The position numbers and the translations under genes were made by a program. A stretch of 14,942 nucleotides of DNA, from assembly GCA_003131985.1 (NCBI GenBank), contig PKWH01000114.1, positions 1-14,942 of the forward strand. Reading direction: 5' to 3'. This document shows, piece by piece, positions 13,732-14,942 of this stretch. The notes below the pieces were generated by a model that saw only the letters and a list, made by a program, of their open reading frames with translations, was not told where the DNA came from and ran no database searches. The stretch comes from Acidobacteriota bacterium (GTDB taxonomy: Bacteria; Acidobacteriota; Terriglobia; Acidiferrales; UBA7541). Position 1 is the stretch's first letter, and every line of letters begins with the position of its first letter.

Positions 13732-14942
13732 GTGACACCCAAATCCGAATCCGAGCTGGCGTTCCTTTCTGTCGAGCAGGCTGCGCGCCTGCTTCGGCGT
13801 AAGGAAATCTCCCCCGTAGATCTTGTGAACGCATCTCTATCTCGCATCGAGAAGCTGAACCCGTCCATGAATGCTTTTCTGACCGTGCTTGCGGATAGCG
13901 CTCGAAAACAAGCCCGCTTGGCTGAGCGCGAATTTATCCATACCAGGCGAGGGAGTGCGGCGAATCTGAACAGCCTTCTTTTTGGCATTCCCATTTCTCT
14001 GAAAGATAATTTCCAGACGCGCGGAATCCGCACGACGGCTGGTTCGAGGATTCTCGCGAATTGGGTTCCAAAAGAAGACAGCGAAGTTGCGGCGCGGCTG
14101 GCCACGGCGGGTGCCATTCTTCTCGGCAAGACGAATATGCACGAATTTGCTTACGGGATCACAAGCGAGAATCCTCATTACGGCCCAGTGCACAATCCGT
14201 GGGCGCTCGATCGTATTCCGGGCGGATCAAGCGGCGGCTCAGCTGCGGCCGCTGCAGCAGGAATGTGTTTCGCGTCTGTGGGGACGGATACCGGCGGGTC
14301 TATTCGCATTCCGGCGGCGCTGTGCGGCATAGTAGGGCTGAAACCGACCTATGGATTGGTGAGCGTCGCAGGCGTGATTCCACTGGCCGAGAGCCTGGAC
14401 CATGCAGGCCCTCTCGCGCGAAGCGTCGCCGATACGTGCATTATGCTGCAAGCGATTGCGAGCAAATATCCCAAGGGAGTGCCTCCCGCGGATTTTCGAA
14501 AACTAAAGCGAGAAGCTTCGCGCCGATTTCGCCTGGGCTGGCCAAAAGAATACTTCTTCGAGCGAATCGATCCGGAAGTCCAGCGGGCGATCGAAGCTGC
14601 GGCGGACGTATTTAAGTCGGCAGGCGCGCGGATCGAGGAAGTGTCGCTTCCTCACCTTGGCGATTCCCTGGAAGCCAGCGCGAATATCGCGCTGGCCGAA
14701 GCCACCCGCTACCATCAGTCGCAGGGATTCTATCCTGCTCGTGCGGATGAATACGGAGCGGATGTGAGCAGCAGGCTCAAGATGGGCACGGAAGTGCGCG
14801 CGGCGGATTACCTTCGAGCATTTGAAGTGAAGCGACAAATGGGAAACGACTTTGAATCGGCGTTTGAACGAGTGGATGCGATCCTGGCGCCTGCGGTTCC
14901 AATTGCCGCGCCACTCATTGGGGAGATCGAAGTGAAAATCGC
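13732..14942 (+). CDS. Amidase-signature family hydrolase (GatA-like), 3' partial
   Basis: The frame is open from GTG 13732 to the right edge (403 codons), so the C-terminus is missing. It encodes an amidase-signature serine hydrolase with the complete Ser-cisSer-Lys triad: Lys91 (ISLKDN), Ser166 (PGGSSGGS) and the nucleophile Ser190 (GTDTGGSIRIPA). The spacings of 75 and 24 residues match GatA (K79, S154, S178). Such enzymes release ammonia from amides; GatA supplies it for mischarged tRNA repair. Details such as TNMHEFAYG and GSIRIPA, instead of GatA's usual DEFAMG and GSIRQPA, point to a stand-alone amidase rather than true GatA, so no symbol is given. The substrate is unknown. The start lies 10 bases after lptD with no strong ribosome site, suggesting translational coupling to lptD. 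Confidence 0.94.
   Translation, partial: MTPKSESELAFLSVEQAARLLRRKEISPVDLVNASLSRIEKLNPSMNAFLTVLADSARKQARLAEREFIHTRRGSAANLNSLLFGIPISLKDNFQTRGIRTTAGSRILANWVPKEDSEVAARLATAGAILLGKTNMHEFAYGITSENPHYGPVHNPWALDRIPGGSSGGSAAAAAAGMCFASVGTDTGGSIRIPAALCGIVGLKPTYGLVSVAGVIPLAESLDHAGPLARSVADTCIMLQAIASKYPKGVPPADFRKLKREASRRFRLGWPKEYFFERIDPEVQRAIEAAADVFKSAGARIEEVSLPHLGDSLEASANIALAEATRYHQSQGFYPARADEYGADVSSRLKMGTEVRAADYLRAFEVKRQMGNDFESAFERVDAILAPAVPIAAPLIGEIEVKI

Noticed and set aside
13732..14942. Naming the amidase gatA
   Set aside because: Triad spacing fits GatA, but HEFAYG and GSIRIPA in place of DEFAMG and GSIRQPA, and the lack of gatB or gatC nearby, favour a stand-alone amidase.

Overview
The window looks like a chromosomal segment from a Gram-negative (diderm) bacterium, most plausibly an Acidobacteriota member. 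The reasons are a 1200-residue Oar-type TonB-dependent receptor with an N-terminal carboxypeptidase-regulatory-like domain (a family greatly expanded in that phylum), an LPS-assembly protein LptD, Tat- and Sec-exported envelope enzymes, and moderately high GC content with several GTG starts. The phylum is an inference from gene content; there is no rRNA or tRNA here to confirm it.

Layout, left to right. (1) Positions 1-3126, plus strand: the 3' part of a metal-dependent amidohydrolase carrying a large extra N-terminal domain, then 39 bases later a Tat-exported glycosylasparaginase-type Ntn hydrolase. These two look like an operon for hydrolysing amide or isopeptide substrates in the envelope. 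A hairpin closes the gene pair. (2) Positions 3174-5522, minus strand: an operon of an S41 (CtpA-like) PDZ protein followed 6 bases later by a YibQ-like divergent polysaccharide deacetylase lipoprotein. The S41 protein lacks both catalytic residues (Ser replaced by Gly, Lys replaced by Thr), so it reads as a pseudoprotease. (3) Positions 5523-6133: a 611-base divergent regulatory region with a candidate promoter on each strand. (4) Positions 6134-9736, plus strand: the Oar-like TonB-dependent receptor, followed by a strong intrinsic terminator. (5) Positions 9737-10146: 410 bases without a convincing gene. (6) Positions 10147-11085, minus strand: a zinc-ribbon/RDD membrane protein. (7) Positions 11331-14942, plus strand: lptD, then 10 bases later an amidase-signature hydrolase that runs off the right edge.

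Almost every gene product is predicted to act in the envelope: LPS export to the surface (LptD), outer-membrane uptake (Oar receptor), a peptidoglycan- or septum-associated pair (S41/YibQ), and exported or amide-hydrolysing enzymes. I see no CRISPR array, insertion sequence, phage gene, tRNA or toxin-antitoxin locus. The most interesting signal is the predicted catalytically dead S41 protein kept as an intact reading frame beside YibQ.
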